Assembly: GCA_921293015.1 (NCBI GenBank)
Contig: OV121083.1
Span: forward strand, 33,720,908-33,784,907
Direction: 5' to 3'
Source: Phorcus lineatus
Taxonomy: Eukaryota > Mollusca > Gastropoda > Trochida > Trochidae
Length of the DNA: 64,000 bases
In this document: positions 1 to 8,650 of the stretch, one piece after another
How positions within the stretch are numbered: the stretch's first letter is position 1
How the letters are laid out: the number at the start of each line of letters is the position of its first letter
Translations under genes and position numbers: made by a program
Notes under the pieces: generated by a model
The model's database searches: none
What the model was told of the DNA's origin: nothing
Seen by the model: only the letters and a program-made list of their open reading frames with translations

Positions 1-609
1 ACTCAAAAAGGGGAACTAATTAATAACTTAGCTAAACTAACGAAGCTGGATAGAAAAATAGAACACGAAAAAATTAAATTAACTCAAGCGGAAGGCCAAG
101 AACAAACTGAACTCGTCAAAGGAAGAATAAGGGATTTGGAACTCGAAAGGTCAGCTAGGGTAGAAGCTGTATCAGTAAATAAACGAACCCTACGTTCACA
201 AATTCAACGTATAAAACAGACTATTAGACAACTCTTAGACGAAGATGAATCGTTAGGCGAGCGTCTTAAGACATTATTCAGAGAACAGGGCATAACAATA
301 ACCTCTATTATAACCGCTATAGGGTTTATAATTTCAACCATAGTACTATCAGTAACAGGAGGTGGGGGGCCAGTGCCCCCTAATAATAAGAAACCCAACA
401 AAATTAAGGAGTGGTTACAATATATAGGTAAAGCATTATCTAAATTAGCGGGGAAGGCTGCAGCGGCTTTACCAGGAATAATAGGAAGTATTTTATCTTG
501 GCTTTTAACCTTCTTGTCTAAAACAGCGACTTGGTTAAGTCAAAATATATGGGCATTAATGGTAGCTATCGGAGGTATAATAATTGTTTTTATCAAACGG
601 AGGTTATAA
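1..609 (+). CDS. Polinton coiled-coil/transmembrane protein, 5' part outside window (fossil)
   Basis: The reading frame is already open at base 1 and ends with a stop at 607-609, so the start lies to the left; an internal TTG near 136 is not a convincing start. The visible part has about 80 residues of charged, heptad-like coiled coil, then a hydrophobic segment, a GGGGPVPP hinge, a small-residue Ala/Gly/Leu helix and a last membrane segment ending in Lys/Arg. A coiled-coil plus two-membrane-segment protein of this type recurs next to the capsid gene in invertebrate Polintons. Its function is unknown; a membrane or capsid-lining role is inference. It converges on the capsid gene, whose coding end lies three bases away. 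Confidence 0.6.
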   Translation, partial: TQKGELINNLAKLTKLDRKIEHEKIKLTQAEGQEQTELVKGRIRDLELERSARVEAVSVNKRTLRSQIQRIKQTIRQLLDEDESLGERLKTLFREQGITITSIITAIGFIISTIVLSVTGGGGPVPPNNKKPNKIKEWLQYIGKALSKLAGKAAAALPGIIGSILSWLLTFLSKTATWLSQNIWALMVAIGGIIIVFIKRRL

Positions 610-612
610 AAA

Positions 613-2178
613 CTAAGATCTCCAAATCATAACTAACCCTACTACTACTCCACTTAATATAATTATACCTTTATTATAATTATGATTTTTGAGTACTGCT
701 GGTTTTGGTTCTTGGCCTTTCTTATATATTAAATCACTCATTGGTATCCGCGGGATGTTGTGCTTTAATTCACTCTTAGATTTTGGTTCTTGGCCTTTCT
801 TATATATCAAAGCACTCATTGGTATCCGCGGGATGTTGTGCTTTAATATACTCTTAGATTTTGGTTCTACATTCTTACCTAAAGTTCTATCGGTTGTCGC
901 AATTACAAGTTTATTGTTATACCCTTCCGATTTACCTACTCTTAGTTTCATATCGCTAGGAATCATGTATAAGTCATAGCCTATAACATAATCTACTTTA
1001 GAACTGGCATCTTGTAATACGTCTTGATATCTTTTTATAGAATCAGGGATATCTACTGGTCTAGCAATGGCGTCTTCTACATTGTCAATGAACTGTTTCT
1101 GGGCATCGAATGCGGTGCCATCAACTATAATATTGGTTCTAGTTTGCCCTTGAGCACCTAATAAAGCCCAGACATACGTTCTAATAGAATTGTTCAATCT
1201 TTGAACACCTGTTTTAGTGAACCCATTCGATTTATCCAAAACAAAGGTTTGCCAATGTTCGTAAATTTGGTGAAATTTTACGACTTGTTGTTTATCGGGA
1301 TACACGTATTCGTGTTTAATATGCCTACTTAATCCTCCGTACTTCATTGCATACGCATCCCTCATATTAAATTTTAATTTAGGTTTCGGTTTCGGTGAAA
1401 AGGACCATTTAGAAGGTGAGTAATCATCTTTTACGTACGAGGTATGATTAGGATCATTATCAAAACCTTCGCTGTGTACATATATGTACCCCATTCCATT
1501 ATTCTTTCCACGCGTATGGCAATCGGTATTTGTTGGGACGTTAAATTCACTACAGACACGTTCGTATTCTCTGACATTGTACGGATTATTATTGGATACC
1601 CATGCTTTATCTTGAGGTAAGGGTACCTCCATCACGCTTAAAATACGCCTAACTTGGTAATATATGTGAAATAAAAATATTGCCTTCGTTCACCCTTTTT
1701 TCGAAGATAGATGATCTTTATAAGATACCCCACACCCTGTAGTAGCGCACCACACAGCAAAATGAAGTTGGTTTTGCCAAAATTGCATGGGGTTATTATT
1801 CCATTTTTCTATTTCGCCTTCATTAGAAATAGTAACATAATATTTATATATTTTATTTTTTATGGGGGGGTTTATTATTTTTTCATTTTTCCCCCCACCT
1901 GCATTAGAAATAGCATCACAATATGGATTTATTTTTTTTGGTTTTGTGTCTAATATATCGAGAAATTTTACCTCGAAATTAGAACCCTTAGCATCTACCC
2001 ATATAGATTGTTCTATTAGGTTCATTTCTTTTTCAGTTTTGCTACATTCGGGTTTATAATGACGATGCTGAGAAAGAAACTTATAACTACGATGAATTAC
2101 TTCATTCCCCTCACTATAGGCATCGTATACGCCGCCAGCTTTATAACTTGCCTTATTGTTATACTTGTAGGCTGCCAT
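613..2178 (-). CDS. Polinton double jelly-roll major capsid protein, hexon-like (fossil, broken)
   Basis: This is the main shell protein of Polinton-type particles. The amino-terminal part has the family segment FAVWCATTGCGVSY. Further on come VPLPQDKAW, NPYNVREYERVCSEFNV and VDIPDSIKRYQDVL, then the carboxy-terminal landmarks DYVIGYDLYMIPSDMKLRVG and GYNNKLVI, in the order expected for the family. It is not in a single open frame (about one break) and is somewhat shorter than the 600 or more residues usual for the family. The carboxy end is odd: a roughly 26-residue unit is present twice, followed by a hydrophobic segment ending in WRS. It starts divergently from the penton-like gene. Confidence 0.8.
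707..862. repeat. Two-copy 78-bp tandem repeat inside the capsid gene
   Basis: Two units, about 707-784 and 785-862, differ at only a few bases. Both contain the stretch ggtatccgcgggatgttgtg. In the capsid frame they encode two copies of a segment around HNIPRIPMS and IYKKGQEPK. The unit is a multiple of three, so it keeps the frame. Confidence 0.85.
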
Positions 2179-2214
2179 TTTTATTATTTAAGGATTAAAC
2201 TTTTAAATATTAAA
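2179..2214. promoter_or_regulatory. Divergent intergenic promoter region, capsid/penton
   Basis: Only 36 AT-rich bases separate the capsid start codon (minus strand) from the penton-like start codon (plus strand), so both genes must be expressed from this gap or from overlapping upstream sequence. No individual box can be assigned. Confidence 0.45.
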
Positions 2215-2880
2215 ATGTCGAGGCCAGAAATGTATTTAACTATCCCCAATTTTGAGAATGGACAAACGTTCGAACTAACACAAGCTCTAGACAATGCTGA
2301 TGGAGAGATGCGAGTTGGATTATGCGAAATTTTATTCTATCCTAATTGGTATAACATAAGTGAGGGGAATAATGAGTTTACAAAGGGAGAAACAACTATA
2401 ACTATTCCGTATGGTTATTATAATGTTTGTATGCTAAATGATTACTTTAAAGAGCACGGTTGTAAAGTGTCGATTAATACGGCTAATGGAAAACTAATAA
2501 TAGAAAAGATTGGAGATGTGGGACTTACCTTATTAACTCCATTAGCTAAAACTTTTGGGTTTGATTCTACGATAGATATTACTGGCATTCATCCTGCAAA
2601 CTCTTTACCTAAATTGGCGCCATACAAAGAACTTTGCGTTCATTTAGACTGTATTAGCACTAGCGATAATATTTTCGGAGAAAAACCTTCGTCCATATTG
2701 AGAATTATTCCGGTAGGAAATGAAATTTTAAACAGTGGAAAGTACGTTTCATTTACTAATCTTCAGTTTAAAAGACTTAAGCTCGGGCAAATACCTAACT
2801 TGACAGTCTCAATATTAGACACAGAAAACCAACTAATAAATATGGGTTACATGACACTAACATTGCATTTCTTGGGTTAA
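2215..2880 (+). CDS. Polinton penton-like single jelly-roll capsid protein (fossil, looks whole)
   Basis: This 221-residue protein starts MSRPEMYLTIPNFEN. The frame is open further upstream, but an earlier start would overlap the divergent capsid gene, so the ATG at 2215 is preferred. It is beta-rich. The carboxy end (LKLGQIPNLTVSILD, then YMTLTLHFLG) resembles the last strands of the penton/minor capsid protein of Polintons and adintoviruses, where the phrase is typically 'variable loop, I-V-I-D-x-x-G, V-x-L-H-L'. In the family it forms the five-fold vertices. Position beside and divergent from the major capsid gene supports the call. It ends 24 bases before the next gene. Confidence 0.65.
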   Translation: MSRPEMYLTIPNFENGQTFELTQALDNADGEMRVGLCEILFYPNWYNISEGNNEFTKGETTITIPYGYYNVCMLNDYFKEHGCKVSINTANGKLIIEKIGDVGLTLLTPLAKTFGFDSTIDITGIHPANSLPKLAPYKELCVHLDCISTSDNIFGEKPSSILRIIPVGNEILNSGKYVSFTNLQFKRLKLGQIPNLTVSILDTENQLINMGYMTLTLHFLG

Positions 2881-2904
2881 AAGAATAAATAATAAATAAT
2901 AAAG
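2881..2904 (+). promoter_or_regulatory. Shared AT-rich leader motif before paralog 1
   Basis: The gap reads aagaataaataataaataa then taaag before ATGAC. An almost identical gap (3775-3798, aagaataaataataattaa then taaag) precedes the next paralogous gene. The shared spacer suggests a duplicated promoter/terminator unit rather than free intergenic drift. Confidence 0.5.
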
Positions 2905-3774
2905 ATGACGGATTCTGGCGGACCTAGATACGAAAGTTGTACGAAAGTCAGCACAAATCTTTTTAATGATGCTGGGAAAGAAAACACTAAATACATTATT
3001 CAATATAAAGATGGAGAATATAAACTGATTGAAAAAAATAGAGGAGACAAACTTAGTGAATTAGAGGATGTTAATATTTGGGATAAAGAACCGCTTCCTG
3101 GGGAAAGGTATGTTGGGGGGCTATATACAATTTATAAAAAACCATACTTTGAGATATACACGATTAGCTACTTACCTAGGTGGATTTTAAATATTAGGGT
3201 TACTCCGAGGAATACACTACTGGTTACGAAACAACATTTTCTAAAGAAGATTACAAATGAAGGCCAAGCGATGGTATCGTATAAACCTCCATCTTTGAGA
3301 AGTGTTGTAGCTAATCATTTTATAGGTGATGGATTTGGATTAAATTCTTTCACAAAAATGTTGGGGAGATATGAGAAACTTAATTTTCTTGGTGATGTTT
3401 TTCTATCTATTGTAGATGAATTTGAAGAATTAGGAAGTGAGGACCTTAAATTTGGTACCCATTTTTTACTAGAACTAGTATTAGGACATAGGCGTGGGAA
3501 TTTTGTTACAGTTTTACCCGGATTAAAAATAAGATGGAGCGGCGCAGGATATTGCTGGATCTATATAGCAGATAATTCCCATATGGATGACCCGTCCCAA
3601 AAATGGCGGGTTCACTTTGGTGGTAGCGACAACATTAAATTTGAATACGAAATAGTTGTAGATTCGTTTAACTTTAATAAAATTTACTTAGATAATAATG
3701 TATCATTTGTAGGGTTAACGTCTGCTTATGAGGATTTTCATCCACAATTAGCTATTAACGCCAATAGCTATTAA
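2905..3774 (+). CDS. Polinton accessory protein of unknown function, paralog 1 (fossil, looks whole)
   Basis: A 289-residue protein starting MTDSGGPRYES, with no signal peptide or membrane segment. I do not recognise a family. It is paralogous to the next gene: both begin MTDSGGP, both have a hydrophilic first third with an LSELEDVNIWD / LGELNDVDI segment, then W-x-L-x-I-x-x-TP-x-NT, then FVTVLPGLKIRW (FVTILHGLNIKW in the partner). The conserved second half, with alternating hydrophobic residues, suggests a beta-rich or mixed fold. The position after the capsid genes would suit a virion accessory or host-interaction protein, but that is inference only. Confidence 0.6.
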   Translation: MTDSGGPRYESCTKVSTNLFNDAGKENTKYIIQYKDGEYKLIEKNRGDKLSELEDVNIWDKEPLPGERYVGGLYTIYKKPYFEIYTISYLPRWILNIRVTPRNTLLVTKQHFLKKITNEGQAMVSYKPPSLRSVVANHFIGDGFGLNSFTKMLGRYEKLNFLGDVFLSIVDEFEELGSEDLKFGTHFLLELVLGHRRGNFVTVLPGLKIRWSGAGYCWIYIADNSHMDDPSQKWRVHFGGSDNIKFEYEIVVDSFNFNKIYLDNNVSFVGLTSAYEDFHPQLAINANSY

Positions 3775-3798
3775 AAGAATAAATAATAATTAATAAAG

Positions 3799-4673
3799 AT
3801 GACAGATTCAGGTGGGCCGCATCAAACAATTGACAGATGTTTGAATACGGGTAAAGGAAATCTAGGCGATGTCGAAGGATTCAATATACCAGGAAAAGTA
3901 GGTAAAATATATGCCCTTCAATTGACTAATTTTGGAGTTTATAAACGAAAAGAAGTTGATTCTTTAGATATTTTTAATGGTGATGGTGTTGAGGATAAAA
4001 CTTATGGCTTTTTATTCAAAAATGGTAATTATAATAAGAAGGAATTAAGCGATGCACCTCAGACTTTGGGGGAATTAAACGATGTTGATATTACAGCTCT
4101 CGAGACGTTGACTGAACCAAAGAAGGTAATACAATATTACACCGATAATTCAAGAAAACCTACGTATATCGTAGAACCGAAATGGGAATTAGATATTTAT
4201 CTAACCCCCGTGAATACAAAATCATAAACAGTGGAAGTGCATTAGTATCTTATTCACCGAACAGAGATAATAGCGTCAAAGTTGTGAATGATGATGGGGA
4301 GTTTGGTTTAGCTAGAAATGATGCATTCAAACCTGATGTTACGTTTTTTCTATTAATTTTTGAAGAATTTACCGAAAAGAATTACGGTGAATATATTTAT
4401 ATAGCGATGCTTTTAGGGACTGTGCCCGATGATTTTGTAACGATATTACACGGACTAAACATTAAATGGACTGTGCCAAATAAGCCCCTGTATATGCTTA
4501 TAACACCCGATGAGATAAATAATAATTTAGAAGGCGAGATTACAATAGAACGCCCTAGTGGGAGTAGGATAAAAGTTAGTAAGATACCTGTACATAATAA
4601 TATAGTTTTTAAAAGATTATTGTCTACTTCTCAACCAATTTCAAAAGACTATTTACGGACATTTAAGGATTAG
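3799..4673 (+). CDS. Polinton accessory protein of unknown function, paralog 2 (fossil, broken)
   Basis: Tandem paralog of the preceding gene, starting MTDSGGPHQTID after the same AT-rich leader. Shared landmarks are LGELNDVDI, WELDIYLTP and FVTILHGLNIKW. The rest is strongly diverged, so the duplication is old relative to the element's insertion. It is not in a single open frame (about one break). No known domain is recognised. Confidence 0.5.
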
Positions 4674-4689
4674 TTCCTAATATAATAAA

Positions 4690-5208
4690 ATGCGGTCTGT
4701 ATTAACAAACGTCGATGAATTTCGCTTGAATAGAATAAGCGAGATAAAAGATGAGATTATTAAAGAGTACGACTTTCACATGGATAAAAGTAAATCCATT
4801 AAAAAAGCTTTAAATGTAACTGAAACACTGGATACAACACTAATTACTTGTAGTATCGCATTAGGAGCTAGTGGTGTGGGTGTTTTGGCGACTATTATCA
4901 TGGCACCAGTAAGTATCGGAATTACTACTGCTGCGACTATCGCCGGTCTCCTTGGAACAACGATGAAGGTTGCATCCAAGAGGTTACGTTCTAAACTTAA
5001 AAAACATGAAGATATATGTATTGTCGCGAATTCTAAATTAAATACCATTTCTAGCCTTATTTCTAAAGCTTTAGATGATGACTGTATCTCTAATGAGGAA
5101 TTTAATCTTATTACGGCTGAACATTCAAACTTTTATGAAACGATAAGACAAATTAAATCTCAAAAGATAGACAGAGACAATATTATAGAAATGTTCAAGA
5201 AAGACTAA
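4690..5208 (+). CDS. Polinton-associated small hydrophobic-hairpin protein (fossil, looks whole)
   Basis: A 172-residue protein starting at the ATG at 4690. It has a charged amino-terminal helix, a Gly/Ala-rich double hydrophobic segment around residues 52-95 (IALGASGVGVLATIIMAPV, then ITTAATIAGLLGTTMK), a basic stretch (KRLRSKLKKHEDI) and a helical tail with SKLNTISSLISKAL and ISNEEFNLI. This 'hydrophobic hairpin, KHE, SKLNTIS..SKAL, IS-E-F' layout is one I associate with uncharacterised proteins of invertebrate Polintons and related transposons. The function is unknown; membrane insertion is plausible from composition. Confidence 0.55.
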   Translation: MRSVLTNVDEFRLNRISEIKDEIIKEYDFHMDKSKSIKKALNVTETLDTTLITCSIALGASGVGVLATIIMAPVSIGITTAATIAGLLGTTMKVASKRLRSKLKKHEDICIVANSKLNTISSLISKALDDDCISNEEFNLITAEHSNFYETIRQIKSQKIDRDNIIEMFKKD

Positions 5209-5224
5209 ACCTTTTATAAAATAA

Positions 5225-5244
5225 TCATATCCAAAGTTGGATAT
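5225..5244. terminator. Perfect hairpin after the last Polinton gene
   Basis: catatccaa and ttggatatg form 9-bp arms around a 2-base loop, 16 bases after the stop codon. It may mark a 3' end or a terminal motif of the element; the role is inference. Confidence 0.4.
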
Positions 5245-5630
5245 GAGCTGTTGCATAAAAGACTTGATATTGATCGGCCCAAGCTGCTAGATACAGCCTC
5301 TCCCAGGTGAGAAGGAACCTATTCACTATATACATACCGGCCTCTCTAATTAGGTCGATCAATAGCATTTGATTACCTCCTCTGGAAGAAGAGCGCTGTA
5401 AAACTAGTTACTCCCAGAGGAGGTACACAGGAGGTGTTTTGCAAAAATTTTGAATAGGGTAAAAAAATAATTAGGCCCACAGTGAGAGATGAGATGTACA
5501 TTAAAAATACGTTTGGCCTATAACTCCCCTTTTTTACAGTATTTTTTAATGTACGAAGTACATTAAAAAATACCTGTGTCTAAAAAAGAGGTTTTTAATG
5601 TATGAAATACATTAAAAATACATTAAAAAT
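5245..5630. other. Non-coding junction between Polinton and Tc1 remnant, with related palindromes
   Basis: No gene is seen. The stretch has gaggaggt-type repeats (about 5367-5430) and two related palindromes. One is gtattttttaatgtac, GAA, gtacattaaaaaatac (5539-5573). The second has 12-bp arms, tttttaatgtat, GAA, atacattaaaaa (about 5593-5619). A third half-site (gtacattaaaaatac) lies near 5497. The element's true right terminus probably lies here. Confidence 0.5.
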
Positions 5631-5634
5631 TTCT

Positions 5635-6290
5635 CGTGGTCCAGAACCACCCTTTTATATCTACTCGCTGCTGGTTGTTCTGCGAGGGAATCTGACTGGC
5701 AAGCGATACATTGATGAGGTACTGAGACCTATCGTTGTTTCTTTCATCCAACAACAGCCAAGAAGATTGATATTGCAACACAAGACCTCACACTGGCCGA
5801 ATTTTTAGAGACTACCTCAAGAACGTAAACGTCACTGTTTTGCCGTGGCCAGCCAACTCACCAGATAGGAACCACATTGAACACATTCGGGATCACCTTG
5901 ACCGCCATTTGATACAACTGGTGCCACCTTCAAACAACCAGCAGGAACTTGAGCAAACTCTGTTAAACATATGGAACAGGATCCCTGCTGACTTCATCCG
6001 ACGCCTGAAGACTTCAATGAGGAGGCGTGTACTTGCTTGCATTGATGCCCGGGGTTGGCACACTACACGCTACTGATGACAAACACCATGACTCATGTGA
6101 TTAATGAGAGTTTCTGTGCACTTATCTTTTAACTCCACATTTGTTCAAGTTTAACATTGTCCTCCTGTATCTTTCTTTGTGCACTGGGGCAAATGCCAAT
6201 ATTTGGATGCTTTTTAAATAGAATATTTGAAAATTATTTCTGTATACAAACCAATCGTCAGAATTCTCATATCTGCGAACAATGAGTGAA
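5635..6290 (+). mobile_element. Tc1-like DNA transposon remnant (carboxy-terminal transposase plus 3' flank)
   Basis: The translation contains GNLTGKRYIDEVLRPIVVSF, then VTVLPWPANSPDRNHIEH, then NIWNRIPADFIRRLKTSMRR and RRVLACIDARGWHT, which are hallmark phrases of Tc1-family DDE transposases. The amino-terminal DNA-binding half and first catalytic region are missing. The central 'LQHDNARPHT' region has lost several codons and shifts frame around 5775-5785, removing the second catalytic Asp. The last catalytic region (SPD-x-N-x-IEH) survives and the stop is at 6074-6076. It is dead. About 200 bases of the usual AT-rich 3' flank follow; terminal repeats were not found. Confidence 0.85.
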
Positions 6291-7599
6291 CCCTTTCTTT
6301 TGCCTGGTAGTTTAGTTATTAAGATTGTCGGGAGTTGTGTTCTACTTTAGTAATTAAATTGATACGAGCTTCATACATTTCGTTATGAAATGCTGTATGA
6401 ATCAATATGAAATATGAAACACCCCAAACTTCTACATGCCAAAACTTCTATAGCTAATTTTATTATTTATTTGCTTTTCGTCTTTCATATTTGTTGATAT
6501 CTGAATGACGAATAGCAAATTCATTTGCGATTCGACTTTCATTTTTTGCTGATATTTGAATGACAAACAGCAAATCAATATGCTATTCGACTTTCATATT
6601 TGTGTGCAATATTAAAGACCAACAGAAAAATTGTTTTGCAAGCATAATTCCTTAACATCAAGAAAAGTCCGAGGATTGGCTCTTATTGCCATCACTTTTA
6701 TTGGGAAAATTTACTCCATAGAATACAAGTCCCTCAGAAGAACAAAAAATGCTCCTGGTAAAAAAAAGAGGTGCAAAAGTGACATTACTCTCTTGCAATC
6801 CTTCAAACTCTTTTTTTTTTAATTTGAAGCAATGATAAATAATAGAAAATATGTCTGTATGGCTTTAAAATTTGGATTACGAATAAAAGTTTCTTGGATT
6901 CCGAGGATTAGCTCTGGGAGCTGTAACTTTTAGTAGGAAAAATTTCCACCTAGAATAGAGGTCATTCAGAGGAACAAAAATCTTTTTTCATTTCTATTTT
7001 ATCTTTTTATTTTGTCTTTTGTATTTTCCTCCACAATGTCCAACTTTCATAAAGAGTGTATGATATATCTCCAGTGAAGGGAGAACCTGGGCCTTTGTTG
7101 TAACTGTATTCACATCGAATCTTTCACTCGCTCAAGTCTTACATTGTTACTGAAGGTGTTTTATATGTAAACCAGTCCTTTATTCATGGGTTGTTCCATT
7201 ATAAACATTGACTGCGCATAATTCTGTCTTCACTTTTTGCAGAAGTTTTGGCGTGTAGAGGTTTTTGAGATAACCGTTTATTGAGCATAACCATGATAAA
7301 AATCCCAAAATATATCTTGCAACGTCTTTAAAGTTTTGGGGGTTTTATCTCTCAGGTCACATTGTGAAAGATTTCCCCTTAAAAATAAGAGGAACTGTTA
7401 CTGAAGGATTAGAATTCAGCACGTATGATTCAGAACGTAAAATATGACCCTCAAATGCTCCGTTGATAACTGTTGGTTATCATACCAACCAAATTAGGCA
7501 TTTTTGTTAAACAATAACAATATAGTAGTCATTGCATTACAATGGATGATATGATAGATATAGACAAGAGTTGGTAAATGATTTCAGTGAATAACATAC
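6291..7599. other. Non-coding stretch with diverged tandem repeats
   Basis: No gene is recognised. About three copies of a 50-55-base unit containing 'gctattcgactttcatatttg' variants lie at 6470-6610. Two diverged copies of a roughly 95-base unit (ccgaggattggctct... and ccgaggattagctct...) lie about 240 bases apart, near 6670 and 6900. The expected third exon of the nearby lectin paralog was looked for here on the minus strand and not found. Confidence 0.5.
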
Positions 7600-8650
7600 C
7601 CTTGTAATACTGCAACATGTATATCAAGAACTTGTTAACCTTCTCAGTTGGTATTTCTACAATGCGCATCTTCATTTTCTTGCACCTTTTCTGAAAAAGA
7701 AAATAATGCAACATTGAAACCATGTGAAAACTTGAAAATGTAAATTATTGATATTGATTTAATTGTGGATTATACGTATTCATTGTTGGATTTGTCCACT
7801 ATTACAAGGAGTGTATGAGTGTTTAAGGGTCGGCTTTACAGAAAATTGAATTTCTTAAATGACGTCATCTTATTTTTCTCTTGCTCCGATATATTTCAGT
7901 TTTGAGCAATACACTTGACAATAAGTTGTCTTCTAGATTTGGAACGTTAAAACTTTGAAAGGGAAGAATTATGTTTACGATAATGACCGGAAGTATTTAA
8001 AGCAACATTAATCCGCATGAACTACGATGTCGGTATAAGTTTTGCCTACACTTCGAAAAGTAAAAATGGAGCCGCAATGGTATAAGATAACAATTTCTAA
8101 TAGTATGTTTACGAAATCGTTCAAATACAAGATAGCTTCAATAAACAATATTTCATCCTTTGTTCTCATTTCAGAGTTTAGAAAGTTGCACACATTACTA
8201 GTTCTGTCTGTTAAATGTTTTGGAATTGTTTTTGAACAGCTGACAACAGAATTATGATACCGCAGAGCCGACTTGGGCCGTTTTGACATTTTCATTGTTG
8301 GTTACAAGTCAATTGCAAAGAATTATAAGTATTTTTCTTTATACCAATATAAAATTAAAATGAGTGATTATGTCCTTTATGCTTTAAAATAGCCAACTTG
8401 AAACGGAAGGCGTTCTATGGTGCCTTTGAAATTCAGTTTTCGTTTCAACAAAACATAGCTTAAAATGTTCAGTAATGATTGCAACCAACTTTCTTATTTA
8501 CATACAGATTCATTGAACTTATGTGAGTTTATAAGGACAAGAGTTGGTTCAAATGATACACTACCACTGCATCAGGCCATGACAGATGATCTCTGAAGTG
8601 AGTGTAACAGACACCGTCGAAGGCAACCCCACTGTAGTCTCCGCAACTCT
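7600..8650 (-). pseudogene. C-type lectin domain, paralog B: two exons only
   Basis: Two minus-strand exons match the first two lectin-domain exons of the complete gene downstream in coordinate order (17295-11528). Exon 8650-8565 (86 bp, AG acceptor, gtagtg donor) encodes a segment with FDGVCYTHFRDHLSWPDAV. Exon 7690-7600 (91 bp, gtatgt donor) encodes KRCKKMKMRIVEIPTEKVNK and more. The phases (1-0, 0-1) equal those of the complete gene, so this is a tandem duplicate. No matching last exon with the WND region is found to the left before the Polinton, and no signal-peptide or Thr-rich exon is found between 8650 and 11500. Either the gene is broken by deletion or insertion, or its last exon lies outside the window beyond the Polinton. 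The body is freely diverged but without stops in these exons. Confidence 0.6.

Larger units (their letters stand above)
1..5208. mobile_element. Polinton/adintovirus-like element, right-hand part (fossil)
   Basis: The segment carries a compact set of genes on both strands with almost no spacing, unlike the intron-rich surroundings. A major capsid protein and a penton-like protein start divergently next to each other, which is typical of Polintons/adintoviruses. A coiled-coil membrane protein and three accessory genes complete the set. The element is cut by the left edge, so the integrase, DNA polymerase, packaging ATPase and protease expected for the family are not visible. It is broken: about two genes are not in single open frames, while the others look whole, which suggests a fairly recent copy. 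Its right end lies somewhere between 5209 and about 5640, and no terminal repeat can be confirmed because the other end is outside. Confidence 0.85.
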
